64,000 nt of DNA, taken from NCBI GenBank assembly GCA_951799405.1, contig OX637343.1, positions 11,448,524-11,512,523 on the forward strand, in the 5' to 3' direction. A program made the translations under genes and the position numbers. The stretch comes from Agapetus fuscipes (taxonomy: Eukaryota; Arthropoda; Insecta; Trichoptera; Glossosomatidae). Below, one piece after another: positions 42,701 to 57,700 of this stretch (the first letter of the stretch is position 1; each line of letters opens with the position of its first letter). The notes under the pieces were generated by a model that saw only the letters and a list, made by a program, of their open reading frames with translations, did not search any database and was not told where the DNA came from.

Positions 42701-45700
42701 ATGTTTTGATTAAGTTTTTGACAATAATGTGTACCACTTCAGTTGAAATGGGGGTTTTCCAGCTCCCGAGAGGGCTGGTACTCATTTCTTGTGAAGGCTG
42801 AGTAAACCTTTCCGGTATTTTATTTGGGGGCTTAAAATAAACACCGAAACGGGAATTCATTTCTGACACCCTCGGTGGGATTCGAACCCGAGCTCATGGC
42901 ATGGAAGGCAAGCACTCTACTAACTGAGCTTTCGACCGGACAAATCCAGAATACAAAAAATCCGGAAAACAAATCCAGAATATAAAATTCTAATTTAAAA
43001 AAACCCTAGTCCTAGCCGCCAACATTACAGAGCTGTTTAATATAACAGATCTTGATAAAACCTTCAATTTGTGTTAGTAGTTCGTTATTAGAATTTCGCT
43101 CGTTAATGTAAATCCTTTGTTCCAGAGATAACGAGAGTGTGGCATCTACACGCTTAGCAGACGATGTTGGCTGTTCTACCAGACTTGTTGAGGCTGACAC
43201 CACTCCTGTGCTGTCCAGAGACATGGACTCTATCCCTCTCTCACCCTCTAGGTAATAACTAAGAAAGAGTGAGACAGCTTGTGTATTCTTGTGACCTCTG
43301 CCTGCGATTTTAACTTTTTTTCTAACCTATAACGCCAAATATTCTTTATGACTGCGAGTGCTATAAAAGGATGACAGTGATGCAAATCCAAGCAGGGAGT
43401 AACAAAGCTCTAGAGAAGCTACACACAGATTTTGTCATGAAACTTCAACAAAAGGCTAAACAAAAGAACCATGTCAAGACCTAGAAGCGGCATATTCTGC
43501 AACCAAAAAACACATTTTAGACTGATCAATTTTGTATCCAGATATCTTGAATCTCTATAATCTAATATATAAGCATTTCAATTGAAATTTAACAACAGAA
43601 TCTGACAAATACATCTATACAAAAATAAATCAGCGAGTATGTTAATTACATAAATTATGAAAGAATAAGAATATGCCGCCAACATTACAGATTAGCCGCC
43701 AGTTTTCATCCAGAGTCGTAACCTTTTTCATACAAGTTCTCCTTTGATTATATTATCCTAATTGAATGTTTCAGAGTGAACCCTGAGGTGTCGCTGCGCA
43801 ACCCGTCGTTGTTCTTCCGGGACGGGGTCAGGACGGTGGACTTTGTGCTGGTGTGGGAGTCCAGCAACATCTGCCAGCGCCAGCACGGCATCAGGAGAGA
43901 TGTGTTTGAGCGAGGACTGCGGCAGGAGGGGCTGCAGATAGAGAGGGAACCCGCGCACGGGAACCTCAACTTTGTCAAAGTACCATGTCTCTCATATCTT
44001 TGTTTTTATAAGAGGCTTGTCCACAAAGTAAGTGTACTGAGGCTCTCACGACCGGATGGATTTTATTTTTGACATATTGGCTACACTTCCGTGTAGCCTG
44101 ACCATTCCCCTACGCAATGAGACCAGTTCGATGTGAGTACGTACGTACGTACGTTTATATTGTAAAAAATAAAAATAAATTATCCTCATACACCTGCTTT
44201 GTGTTCAAAAATAATTTGACACAACTAAATGTTACTTTAATTTAATTATTATTTGATAAAAAAAAATTTAAGAACTCTTAATAAAAAAAAATGTTTTATT
44301 CCACGATCTAATCTAACCTAATCTAATCTAAGTTGCAAATATATGTTACATTGGAGATTCACATTACATGCATTTCCACAACCAGACACGTACAAGTTCG
44401 CGCTTGCATATGCCTCATGTGAACCTACAACATAAACCAAATCTCAAATGGACATACACCCTGCAACTCTTGCCGTTCTTAGATACTTTTAATTTAATGT
44501 TTTTTCTTTTCAGATTCACGCTCCACACTCAGTCCTGAAGAGATACAGTGAGATATTGAAGCTGAGGATGCCCATGAAAGAGGTTGCTATATTTTCAATC
44601 AACAACAAAAATCTTCTAAACAATTTGTTGCAGCTCTACTAATGATGTTTAAGTTTTGCATTGAGTATAGTGAGTTTGAATGGGAATCACTAACAGGACA
44701 CCTTGTTTAAAAAAACAGTTTGAGCTCACATGTCTCGGGGAGTAAAAATGTATGCAAGTTTTGTGTTGCCATTTATGCTCACTGGAGCCGTTGTTGAATC
44801 TTTCTATGGAAGATTTGTCCGATCTGTAGTCTAGTGGTTAGTGCTTCAGACTCTTGAATGGAAGGTTGTGGTTCGAATCCCGGCGGAATACACAAAAAAT
44901 ATATCATTTTTATACTGATGTATGAGTCGTATAAATGCAAACGCCGTCAACTCCTTACGCGATGATTTTGAGAAAAATAAACTTGTAAAACGACAACACC
45001 AGTTGGAGATGACGGTGTTTGCAAGAAATCATACTTTTTCAATTAAAATTACGAAGGATTAAGTGAGGTTTACATTATATCGCACACAGCAAATGATTTG
45101 TTACACTGCGCAGAATCAAATTCAATCATTATCTCAAAAATCATAAATTTTGGAGATGACGGCGTTTGCAGTTATACGACTCATATATCGAATATGTTCT
45201 TCGCCGGGTTGAAAAGTTCATGTACCTTTTATCAAAAATCGGTCACCAAAGGTCCATCCAGCCTTACAGCAACTGGGTCTTGCTTGAGAATTGGCACTTT
45301 CTATAGCGGCTACCAAGCTCGCAGAGGGCTTTCTCTGTAATTCACACAAAAAAAAAACTTATCAAATAAATCATCCAAATATTATGATTATTTGTATGGG
45401 AGATTCTACAGCACCTCCAGTGAGCGTAAATGACAACACAAACTTGCATACATTGTTTACTCCTCACGACATGCACACTGACTAGTTTTCTTATAAAAGG
45501 GGTACAGATAATTTCATTGAGCTTTTGTTTATTACAAATGGATGTCATGGAGATAAGGCATATGATGAAAACATTACAAAGTTATTTTTATTTTGAATTC
45601 CAAGCTGGAACAACTTTTGAAATTCTGTCTGTGAACTATAGATTGTTCCAAAAGACTGAAAATTCTCAGTTTTACAAGAAGTATAACTATCTTGTTGTTA

Positions 45701-48700
45701 TATATTTTAAGATCTACTTTTATCTAGCCAACTTAATCTAGCTCATAAAATCACTCACTACATTCTTAGCGTGGAACAATATTTGTTACTTTTAAATGCA
45801 GAGGTATTTTCAACGTTAGTTTATGTGATATCATAGTGATAAAAAAATAAAGTTGCTATGCTACTGTTGAAAATATCAGGCCTTAGTGGCAACATACATA
45901 CTCGTATCTTCAAGTAATTACTTTGAAACCCCAAAATTTTTTCAGATAAAAAGTTTTGATTTTTTTTTTTTCATTTCCTCATACATGACCGGTCCGTAGC
46001 TCAGTGGTAACACTGCGGACTCTGAATGGGAAGGTTGTGGGTTCGATTCCCGGCGGAGCACAAAAAATATACCATTTATATTTTCAAATTTGCTCTTCGC
46101 CGGGTTGAAAAATTCATAAAACCTTTACCAATGACCGGTCACCAAAGGTCCATCCAGCCTTACAGCAACTGGGTCTTGCTTGAGAATTGGCGCTTTGTAG
46201 CGGCGACGATCAAGCTCGTAAAAAGGTTGATAGCTCAATTTGTAGAATGCTTGCATTCCATGCCGAGAGCAAGGGTTCGATCTCAAAGGTTTACTCAGCC
46301 TTCACAAGAAATGAGAACCAGCCCCCCCGGGAGCTGGGAAACCCCCACTTCAACTGAAAGTGGTTGGTGTGAGGCCAGCCCCTTTACCTGTAAAAATAAA
46401 TAGGTCCCGAAGCGCCACATGCGACCCCTTCGGGGATAACGCAGGCAAGAAGTTACACTATATGTGTAGCTTAGTTGCGTTTTTTTTTATACATAAATTT
46501 GAATAATTAGGGCGTAATAAATATATTTTTCTTTTTGATTTTATATGCTTTATTTTTTCTATTTTTTAACCTTAGGACCTGTGTATGATCGAAAAAGGAA
46601 CACGCAGCAATACATTATTGACAGCCACACATTATCTGTCACAAAAGGTATAAAGTAAATTTTAAAAGGTTGGCAACACATGGCTATACATAACTCACAT
46701 ATTTTGGGGCTTACTACTAAAAAAAAATAAACATTTGAAATTGTGGCGATACTGGATAATTCTGTCAAATCAAAAATGACAATGCAGTCGGGACAAAAGA
46801 GACTGAAATAAATTGTGATGTCACCCAACTGGGTTGCTTACGGAATCGATAATAAATATTTTGGTTTTGATTGCTAAGAACCCTAGTCACACAAATGTGT
46901 GATATCACCCACCGAAGGAAGTTTTCAATCTTGGGACTCCATTGGGTCAGATCAAAACGACAATGCTCTCTAAATAAATTTGAAAAAAAAAGAGACTTCG
47001 GTGCTTAGCGACCAATAAGAAAATATATTTGTTTGTATTTTCCCAAGCAACTTGGCCGTGTGATGTCACAGTTTTTGGGGTATGGTTTTTTTTCATTCCC
47101 ATTGTTAGAAATAGCATTCTATGTGACATTTCCATGGAATATGAAGAAAGTCATTTTTGATTTGAATTAATTTTAGTTTGTTTACAACGCAATGTGTGAT
47201 TTGTAAATTGGGCTTCCTTAACACTATCATACTGGGAACATGTGCATTGTTTTACATATTAATGTCTTTTAACATTGTTTTTCCATTAGATGGCTCAACG
47301 GAAATCACGGAAGGTTTATAAAATTATGTGTTTGTCTTTGATTTGAGCAACGGAGCAAAGCTAATCAAGTTCATTCTAATCTGTGAAAGTAAATAAGTTG
47401 AACTTTCCAATCTAATCTAATCTAAGTTGCAAAGATATGTTACATTGGGGATTCACATTATATGCATTCTCACAAGCAGACACGTACAAGTTTGCGCTTG
47501 CACATGCCGCATGTGAACCTACAACATAAAAAGCCAAATCTTAAATGGACATACACACTGTAACTCTTGCCGTCCTTCCCTGAAACAAGGGTGACATGGG
47601 CAAAGTGAACCATTTTGTACAGCATGGGTGGTCAGCCGCATACCAACCTATAATTCAAGGAAGGAAAATATGCATTAGATAGCTTGGTTTGTTTTGATCT
47701 TTGTTCATCAAAATGTGATGTTGTATTTTCAATGAATAATTTGGGATTGGCCGGCCTGGCATTGGTTGCTTTGGGATGAAAAAACAGCTAACGCCATCTG
47801 TGATATGTGTTCAAAAGCTTTACATTAAAACATAACCTAAAATACATTGCAGTTCTCATGTGATAAGAGGCTAACTGTAAGAAAGCGCTAAGGTCAAAAA
47901 TATTTTTGTTTAAGTTGTCAAACATCCCATCTGATTTCAAAAATTAGATTTTACACTTGATTTTCACAAAACTTGATTAAAAAACAGACTGATCCAAGTT
48001 GTCAAACATTTTCACATAAAGTACTTAATTTAAAAAAAAAAACGGGAAAAATAAGAGTTCTACAAAGTTTCCGCTGAAAAATTTCATAAATTGTAAAGTT
48101 ATTTTAAAAACTTGTAGAGAAATATAAAATGAATATGATTGGACCCAATATGGAACCTTGGGGCTTACCTAAAAACAATGATTAAGAAATTAAATATTTT
48201 ATTTACCTGCCAGATGGTAATAAAAGAGACTTAAAATACTTATTTTCCAGGCTTTCTCCAACATTTCAATTCTAGCTCCATTACTTACAGATCCGTATTT
48301 GACAAAATTTTAAGTTTTTTTTTAAATATACGCAAGTATTCAAACCTTTCTTTCATTATTTTTATAAATTTCTAAGTATATTTAATATTAATATGGTTTT
48401 TCATGTTTTTTTATGCTTTATGGTTGCCATGCTTTGGACTTACATTTTTCAAAATATAATGCAACAGGCTTTTATAACTTCCACCTCTAAATCTGGACCT
48501 TTCGCAATATTCTTATTTATGGAATTTTCCCAAATTTACCTACATCTGATTGTCTTTTTACAATCTTGAGAATGTTCATGCAAAGGACGTTTTATATTGT
48601 GACAACAGGAGCTTAATTTTTGCATCAATCTTGATATTGTGGCTTCAAATAGAATATTAAAAATCTTATTTAAAAAAAATTTAAAAACATTTAAAAATGT

Positions 48701-51700
48701 AAATAACAAATTGAACACTCCCAACACACCTTCATTCTTACTTACATAACTTTTACTAGTTCTTTTAGCTGAATAACTGGAACGATATAGATTTCCAATA
48801 ATACATTCTCCCGGCCTCTTTAAACATGCGTGGTCGTGACAAATTACAGTCGATATTATCTATAATAATCTCTATAATCTAAGTTGCAAAGATATATTAA
48901 CATTCAAAACTCGTATCAAATGCATGCCCACAAACAGACACGTGTAAGTTCGCACTTACAAATGCTGAATGTGTACTTACAAATTAAAACCAAATATCAA
49001 ATGAACATATACCCTGCAAATTTTGCCGACCTTCCCTGAAACAGGGGTGACATTGACAAAGTGAACCATTTTTTACGTTATGGGTGGTCAGCCTCATACC
49101 AACCTATAAGTCAAGGAATGGTATTAAGCCGTTGATGACCTTATGAGTGAGCACCATAAGGGACCTGTTGCGCCTCATTTCCAGGCTTCTAAATCCAGTC
49201 TCCCGAAGTAGCTCCTCATGATGCATGAATTGTGGATAACTTCCACACAGCCTCATGAGGAGATACCTGAGAAACTTTTTTTTTGTAACATTACAGGCCA
49301 TATTGTGTATATTGAACTAAGTTGTAGGCCGCCAAAGGACCGAGGGCAGAAATCAAATGAAAATCGTCAACAGGGAGAGGGGAGGGGGGGGGGGAGTAAA
49401 ATTGCACTCTGCATATACTATTTTTCAATGTTTAAAAAAATAATTAAAAGGTCGCCAGAAAAGTCGAGACTCTTTATTCTGAAATGGAAATACAAAGTTT
49501 TTTTGCAAGTTTTCATTGTTTGGTTTGTCACTTCCAGTTGCCGGGTCTCCGCAAGGTCCACACCAAGACCAACTCCCTGCTGGACAAGGTGAACATCTGC
49601 CTGGAGAGGGTCATGGCGGAGATCAAGGTGGACTACAGGGTGTTCCCTGAGAAGAGCCATCGCTTCACGGCCATCTACTCCAAAGACAAAGAATACCTGT
49701 TAGTAACACATACCTTACTCATTTCCCTGTCACGCGTAATCCATGCTTCTCTTAGACGTCATTGAATCCTGGACCTTCAAAAGAATCATCCTCCCTGCAT
49801 GTATGTGTTCTTCTTCATCCAGTCAGGTTACTCCATGTCCCATCAATCATCATGTAGTAGGCCCATCATCAATAAGTTCCTTCGATATTCTTTGACAATT
49901 TTTTTTACATCTCTTGTTTCTTACATATTTTGTTTCTAGTACATACTAAGTCAAGATTTTTTCTACAATAAGGACATTCAATTTTTGTAACCTTTTTGAC
50001 TTTGATGCTGAGTTTTTCCTGTCGTAGATTTGGTCCGGTCAATAGCTCAGTTGGTAGAATGCTTGCATTCAATGCCGGGATCTCGAGTTCGAATCCCACC
50101 GAGGGTGTCAGGAATGATTTGCCGTTTTGATGTTTATTTCAAACCCATAATAAAATACCGGCAAGGTTTATTCAGCCTTCTCAAGAAATGAGTATCAGCC
50201 CCCTCGGGAGCTGGGAAACCCCACTTCAACTGAAGTGTTTGGTGTAAGGCCGGCCCCTTACCTGTAAAAATAAAAGGTTCCACTCGGTACATGCGACCCT
50301 TTCGGGGAAAACGCAGCGAGCAGTATAGCTATATGTGTAGCTTAGTAGCTTTGCATATGACCGGCAAGTGCAACAAATTTCTTGGCCATTGGGCCGCGTC
50401 AGAGGGGAAGATCCAAGCCCTCCATCCACTTCTCTGCTCTTGGCGTGGCTTTGTGGAGGTCTTTCAGTCCAGGAGGGTGTCTTCTGATGGGGCACTCCTC
50501 CACTTTGTGCCGGACAGTCTGGTTTTCCGCCCCACAGTCACATCCTGGACATGGAGCTGATCCCCATTTGTGGAGCAAGGAGTTGCAATGGCCAGCTTGG
50601 TAGCGTAGTAGCATTATACTCATCAAGTGATTCAGTTCCACAATACGATTGTTGTAGTATTTTAAGTCTTCCGTTCTTTCAGATTTGACGTGGATGCCCC
50701 TGGTTTCTGGTCGGGAGCCATCTGTTCCCGGATTGTCCAGTTTGTGCTGGACAGGCAGCGCTTCTCCGTGGATAGGACGGATGACTTTGCCTTTGGCGTG
50801 GAGAGACTCATCACAGACGGAGCTTACACGGCTGCCTACCCACTGCACGATGTAAGCTTCATATCACATAACCTCAAAAAAATAAACTATAATAATACTG
50901 CGTGAAGTTGTTGCTTTTTTCTGTTAAAAATAATTAACGTTGGACCGGTCCGTAGTCCGTAGTGGCAACACTTCGGACTCGTAAATGGAAGGTTGTGGAT
51001 TCGGATCCCGGCGGAGCACAAAAATATACCATTTATATTTCGAATGTGCTCTTCGCTGGGTTGAAAAATTCATAAACCTTTACCAATGACCGGTCACCAA
51101 AAGGTCCATCCAGCCTTACAGCAACTGGGTCTTGCTTGAGTATTGGCGCTTTGTAGCGACGACCAAGCTCGTACACCTCTGCGGCACTACAACAAGTGTC
51201 ATAGACCCCTAAAACGTAATTCTGATCAAAATTTGTAGATATTTTGCCCGTCTATCTTCTTCTTCTTGTGCCACTTCTAACGAAGATCGGCGATCATCAT
51301 AGCTATTTTGAGTTTTGATGCTGCGGCTCGAAATAGGGACTTGGTGCTTCTGCCGAACCACTGTCGCAGGTTCTTCAGCCACGATGTCCTTCGGCGTCCC
51401 TGAGATCTTCTCCCCTCAATCTTACCCTGAATGATAAGATGAAGGAGACGGTACTTCTCATTTCTCATAATGTGACCGAAGTACATTAGCTTTCTCTGCT
51501 TAATGGTAGGCAGGAGCTCCTTTGTAGTGCGCATTCGTTGAAGGACTTCTTCATTGGTGACTCGATCACGCCAAGAGATCCGAATTGCCCGTCTATAACA
51601 AAATTTACAAAACAACAAAATAAACTAGTAGAAAAGAACTGTACTGTAACTGTAACTGTAACTCTGTCGCCATTCCGCTAGGGGGGGCCAGAGCCTCTGC

Positions 51701-54700
51701 AGAGTTGCCTAAAAGAAAATGGTTGAAAATGAGATAGAAAGTGGTCTGTAATATGGGTTTGTAATGTTAGTGGCTTATTTATTTAATTATTACATACATA
51801 ATTTTATATTTTATTTTTTGTATACCTTTCGACTTTTTTTCGTATAGATTTATTTTTCAGGTTTTGTTGTTTTTGTATACATTAATGTTATTTATTATTT
51901 GCATTCCTTGACTTATAGGTTGGTATGAGGCTGACCACCCATACTGTAAAAAATGGTTCACTTTGACAATGTCACCCCTGTTTCAGGGAAGGTTGGCATA
52001 AGTTGCAGGGCTTATATTCATTAGAGGTTTGGATTTTAATTTGCAAGTACACATTCAGCATTTGTAAGTGCAAACTTACACGAGTTTGTTTGTGGGCATG
52101 CCTTTGATATGAGCTTTGAATGTTAATAATAATAATATATTCTTGCAACTTAGATTATAGATTATAGGTTGCAGTCGATTAAAGGTGTGAACCGGAGTAT
52201 TTTTACACCAAATGTTAAAGTCACCCCACGCTCCCTCCGTCAAGAAGAACAAATAGACAACAATAATTTGAATTCAATCAGAAGGTAGCAGAGCTCCTAA
52301 GAAGTTACTCACAGTGTAGTAACAAAACGTAAGCAGATAAATATAAGTGAAAAAAGATGAAAAAGCAATGGACAACGGTCAAGACCCAGAAGGACAACTT
52401 CGAAAATTTGTAGCTGTCGGTGAAAGCCTAAAAACATCTTTAAAATACTAATTATTGGCAGATTTTCTCAATAAATGGTGATATTTCTACTTCAGGCATT
52501 TTATGAGGAATTAAAAGTACCACCTACTCCATCTTATTGTACAGAGAAAATTAATCAATGCAAACGTCAGATACACCTTCAACGAAACATTGAAAAACCT
52601 GTTCTTCTCTACACCCCAATTTGTAAAATCCGTTTTTTCTCCAGATTTATGGTTGTGTCACGAATGGATCCCAAAATAGAAGTTCTTTATCGGACAGTAA
52701 ACATTCTGAACTGAATTAGTTGCAATATGTTATTCTTCTTTATATGCTTTCTTTAAATTGTGATGCCTTCTCATTGTCTCAGTGGGAACTGTTCGTTGAG
52801 GAGAGAACCATTGACATAATGCAAATGAATTGTATGTTGTAGGGAGATGTTCACAAGCCAGGATCCATGCGGCATCTTCTATACAAGGAATGGGCCTCCG
52901 TCTCCAAGTGCTTGAGATACCAACCGTTGGACTATGTCAAAGACTACTTTGGAGTTAAAATAGGTAGTGTGAATCAATCTTTATCTCAAATTTAAATTAT
53001 TTCATCTTGTCCAGAGTCATAATACATAAAAGGAGAGCTAGTATGAAGAAGGTTATGACTCTGGATGAAATGAAAGAAGTATGTAAGGACAGAAAGAAAT
53101 GGCGGTCGATCTGTAATGTTGGCGGCTAGGGCTAGGGTTGTTAATTATTTTTTTGGGATTTGTATTGTTTTGATATTTATATTGATTATTATCTGGGAAT
53201 TGTGTTCCTTAACTTATAGGTTGGTATGCGGCTGACCACCCATGCTGTAGAAAATGGTTCATTTTGCCAATGTCACCCCTGTTTCAGAGAAGGACGGCAA
53301 GAGTTGCAGGTTGTATGTCCATTTGAGATTTGGGTTTTTATGTTGTAGTTTCACATGCAGCATATGCAAGCGCGAACTTGTGCGTGTCTGCTTGTGAGAA
53401 TGCATATAATGTGAATCCCCAATGTAACATATCTTTGCAACTTAGATTAGATTACTTATCCCTGCTCTGTGCCTACCTACCCTACCTTTTTTTACTCTAA
53501 TTATTAAATCTAACGCTTATTCAAATAGTTTGAGGTTATGTCTTGATTTTTCAGCGCTGTACTTTGCCTGGCTGGGCTTCTACACTCACATGCTGTTGCC
53601 AGCTGCGGTGGTCGGCCTGGCCTGCTTTGTCTATTCTGTGGCAACACTCAACGACTACACTCCTAGGTAACCATAGTGTTTTTTTTTTTATTGTGCAAAA
53701 CATTTTACCCTAATTACAGTGCACCCTCACAGCTATCAACACGCTAGGAGGACCTCCCTTTGGACCGGTCCGCAGTCTAGTGGTTACACTTCTGACTCGT
53801 AAAGGAAGGGTTGTGGGTTCAAATCCTGGTGGAGCACAAAATATTTACCATGTATATTTTTAAATATACTCTCCGCTGGGTTAAAAAATTTATATACTTT
53901 TACCAAAGACCGGTCACCAAAGGTCCATCCAGCCTTACAGCAACTGGTTCTTACTTGAGAATTGGCGCTTTTTATAGCGACGACCAAGCTCACAGGTGCT
54001 CTTGAGGTGTGAGTCATACAATAACAGGGCTCATTAAATAAAGATGGTCTGAAATGGAACTGGTCTAAATCATGTACCTATTTGATAAGCTAAATAACTT
54101 AAAAGAGGCCTCAAGCCCCTAAGCAACCTTTTTTTTAAACTGCTTGAAACACTGCGAGGTTGATTTGTTTTTAAAAATATTTTTGTTATTCCAGTAAGGA
54201 GGTGTGCAATGACAGTTCCCCCATAATGATGTGCCCTCTGTGTGACTACTGGTGTGACTACTGGCAGCTGACAGACACCTGCCTCCACTCCAGAGTCTCA
54301 TATCTCTTTGACAACCCCACCACGGTTTTCTTCGCCATCTTCATGAGTTTTTGGGGTAAAAACTTGTCTCTTCCATTTTGATTTCATTGACATAAAACTT
54401 ACTTACCTAAGCCACTCCAGCATTCACTGACAAATGGAATCAGAATATTTGTGATGCCAGCTGGCCGGGCTAAAGACAGTACACAGCGTTATGATGTTGA
54501 TACAATATTTGGTTGGTAGTTTGAAAAGATATTTACAATTGTAATAACTAACTTTAAAAAATATGGATATTGGACTTCCTGGACTTATAAGTTGGTACTG
54601 TGTAAAATGGTTCACTTTGCCAATGTCACCCCTGTTTCAGGGAAGGTCGGCAAGATTTGCAGGGCTTATTTTCAATTGTGATTGGATTTTCATGTTTTAA

Positions 54701-57700
54701 GTCCATATGTGGCTTGTGTGAGCGCGAACTTATACGTGTCTGCTTGTGTGATTGCATTTAATATTAATCTTAAATGTAATATATCTTCGCAACTTAGATT
54801 ATAGATAGATATAGACAAACCGTTATAAGAGAACTTACATTATTCTCGACGAAGGTGAAGCGTCAGGACTATTTTTACTTACCATGGGTGGCGTCACATC
54901 TAAATTTTTTGTTGGTGTGTGTATTTCCTTTTTCATAATTCAGGATGCATTCTTTCAGCCGCCTTATTTCTGGAACTATGGAAGCGTTACTCAGCAGAAA
55001 TCACCCACCGCTGGGATCTCACAGGCTTCGATGTTCATGAGGAGCATCCTAGACCACAGTATCTAGCCCGGCTGTCACATGTCAAGAGAAAACAGGTGAC
55101 ATAACCTCACTTTTATCATCATCAGTGTCCAGTCCCAATAACACAAGAATGTCCCAACACGCTGAGTGCCATATTATTAATACATCATGTGTATGTATGC
55201 AGGGTGTATGTCCATTTAAGACTTGGTTTCTATATTGTAGGTTCACATGTGGCATGCGCAAGCGCGAACTTGTACGTGTCTGCTTGTGAGAATGCATGTA
55301 ATGTGAATCCCCAATGTTACAAGAATGGAACCTGCAGAGTGAGAATAAGAGAAGAGTATGTATGAAAAAGGTGATGAATATTGAGGAAATGAAAGTGGTT
55401 TGTAAGGACAGAAAAAAGTGGAGGCGCATCTGCGGAGGTACCGGCCACCTCTTGTGGAACGGCGGCAGGATACAGTACAGTAGATATATTTGCAACTTAG
55501 ATTAGATTAGATTAGATGGGTACATAATGGAATATTGTTACCGAGTCTGATGTATGGAAGTGAGACATGGATGGTGAATTAAAGCAAAGTAAGTAAAGTG
55601 TGTATGGTAGAATTTAAAAACGGGCTTCATTTCTTTGAAAAATAGGAGGAGAATGACTGGTAAAACAAATGATAGCGTCCGTAATGACTGCATTATTATG
55701 AATTAATGTAATGTAAATAAGATTATCTAAATTAAAATAGAAAAAAGCGGAGTTTACAGTATTTCGTGTGCAGACTGCGACTCTGTGTATGTTGGACAGA
55801 CCTCAAGATCAATTAATGTAAGATTCAAGGAGCACAATAGGGCATTTAGAGGTCTGTCTGCATATTCCGAAATGGCGGATCATTGCATCGAAAATGACCA
55901 TACCTTTGGCATTGACGATGTAAGGGTTCTGCACTCGGAATGTAAATACAGGCAACTAAATGCCCTAGAAACAATTGAAATTCATAAATGTAAGCAGAAT
56001 GGCCCTATTGTAAATATTCAAATCCCTCTAGCTTCCCCCCTGCTCATTGCTCCTCTCCGCAATCCGCCATAACCCAATCCCCTTAATTTTAGTTTTATTC
56101 TTTGTCATTTTGTTGTTATTATTATTATTTGTCTATGTGTTGACTCAATAATTTTATTTGTGCTTTAAATATTTTATTTTATTTTTTGACCCTCGGATGT
56201 TTGAATTAATTTATTGTAATTATTATATATTATTTTATGTTTTCTTTCTTTTAAATTTTGACTGTTGTATTTAATTTAAATTAAGTTCATATTTATTGTA
56301 CCTATACCTACCTATTTATTTGAATTTATATAATTTTGATCTATGGTTTGTTCTTAATAATTTTAATTTTTTATACATCACTCTTGATAATGACCTGAAT
56401 ATTGAAGGTCAAAAGTACTCGAGATTTAAAATATTATTGTGAAAATAAAACAACGTTTAATAAAAAATCATTTGATTTTAAAGAAAAAAGCTATATAAAA
56501 GAATGGACGATAAACTACCGACAAAAAGAGAGTACAAAGGAAATTTCAAAAGTAAGCATGGAAGTGACAGCTGAGGAAGGAATGGATTGATCAAGTAAAC
56601 GAGATTGTAAAAGTCCGTGGAAGTCTAAAACTCCTGTTGGATTAATTATTTTATTTGAATTACTGTTCAGGTCAATGTTGTGACCCAGACCCTGGAGCCA
56701 CATGTCCCATTCTGGAGGATGCGCCTCCCTGCTACCATCCTCAGCTTCTCCATAGTTCTGCTCCTGGTAAGTCAACTGTATTTTCATGTCTACGTCTCAT
56801 AAATGAAGATTGTGACCCTGTGCTGTCTATCTTCCTCATACACCTTGAATGATACCTTATGTCCCACATTTTTTTAGACCGTTGGTTTGAGCCACTTTCA
56901 AAATTTGTAAGGACCGGTCCGTAGTCCAGTGGTAACACTTCGGACTCGTTAATGGAAGATTGTGGGTTAGAATCCCGGCGGAGTACAAAAAATATACCAT
57001 TTATATTTTCAAATATGCTCTTCGCTGGGTTAAAAAATTCATAAACCTTTACCAAAAACTGGTCACCAAAGGTCCATCCAGTCTTACAGCAACTGGGTCT
57101 TGCTTGAGAATTGGCGCATTGTAGCAATGACCAAGCTCATGCAAAGTCCGGTCGATAGCTCAGTTGATAGAATGCTTGCATTCTATGTTGAGAGCAAGGG
57201 TTCGATCCCCACTGAAGGTGTCAGAAATGATTTCCCATTTTGGTGTTTATTTCAAACTTAAAAGTTAACAAAGAAATTGACGAGTATTTTTTTTTAGGTT
57301 AGTTTAGCCCTGGCTACCGTCCTAGCTGTGGCCCTGTACAGGATGTCAGTGCTGGCAGCATTGTCTGTGCAAGGAGAATCTGTCATCACGAGCTACGCCA
57401 TCTTGTTCACCACGTGCACCGCGGCCACCATCAACCTCTTCCTCATCTGCATCTTCAACTGGGTATGCTGCTGCTTTTACCGTTATTGGTTTTTCTTTTC
57501 CCTAGCAACCCAGCTGTGTGATGTTATAATTTGTCCATGTCAGTTGATGTGGGTCATTTGATTTTTTATTCAACTCGATCAAGAGTAATTTTGATAATTA
57601 AATATATTTTTCTATGTTTAATTAAACGCTCAGATCTGCGGGGTATGAAGTGTTTGACTTATTCCAGCCATCCCGTCAGACCCGCACTAATTTTGGGGAC

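Noticed and set aside
50399..50848. 149-codon minus-strand gene
   Set aside because: Half is the complement of anoctamin exon 7 and half is a LINE tail.
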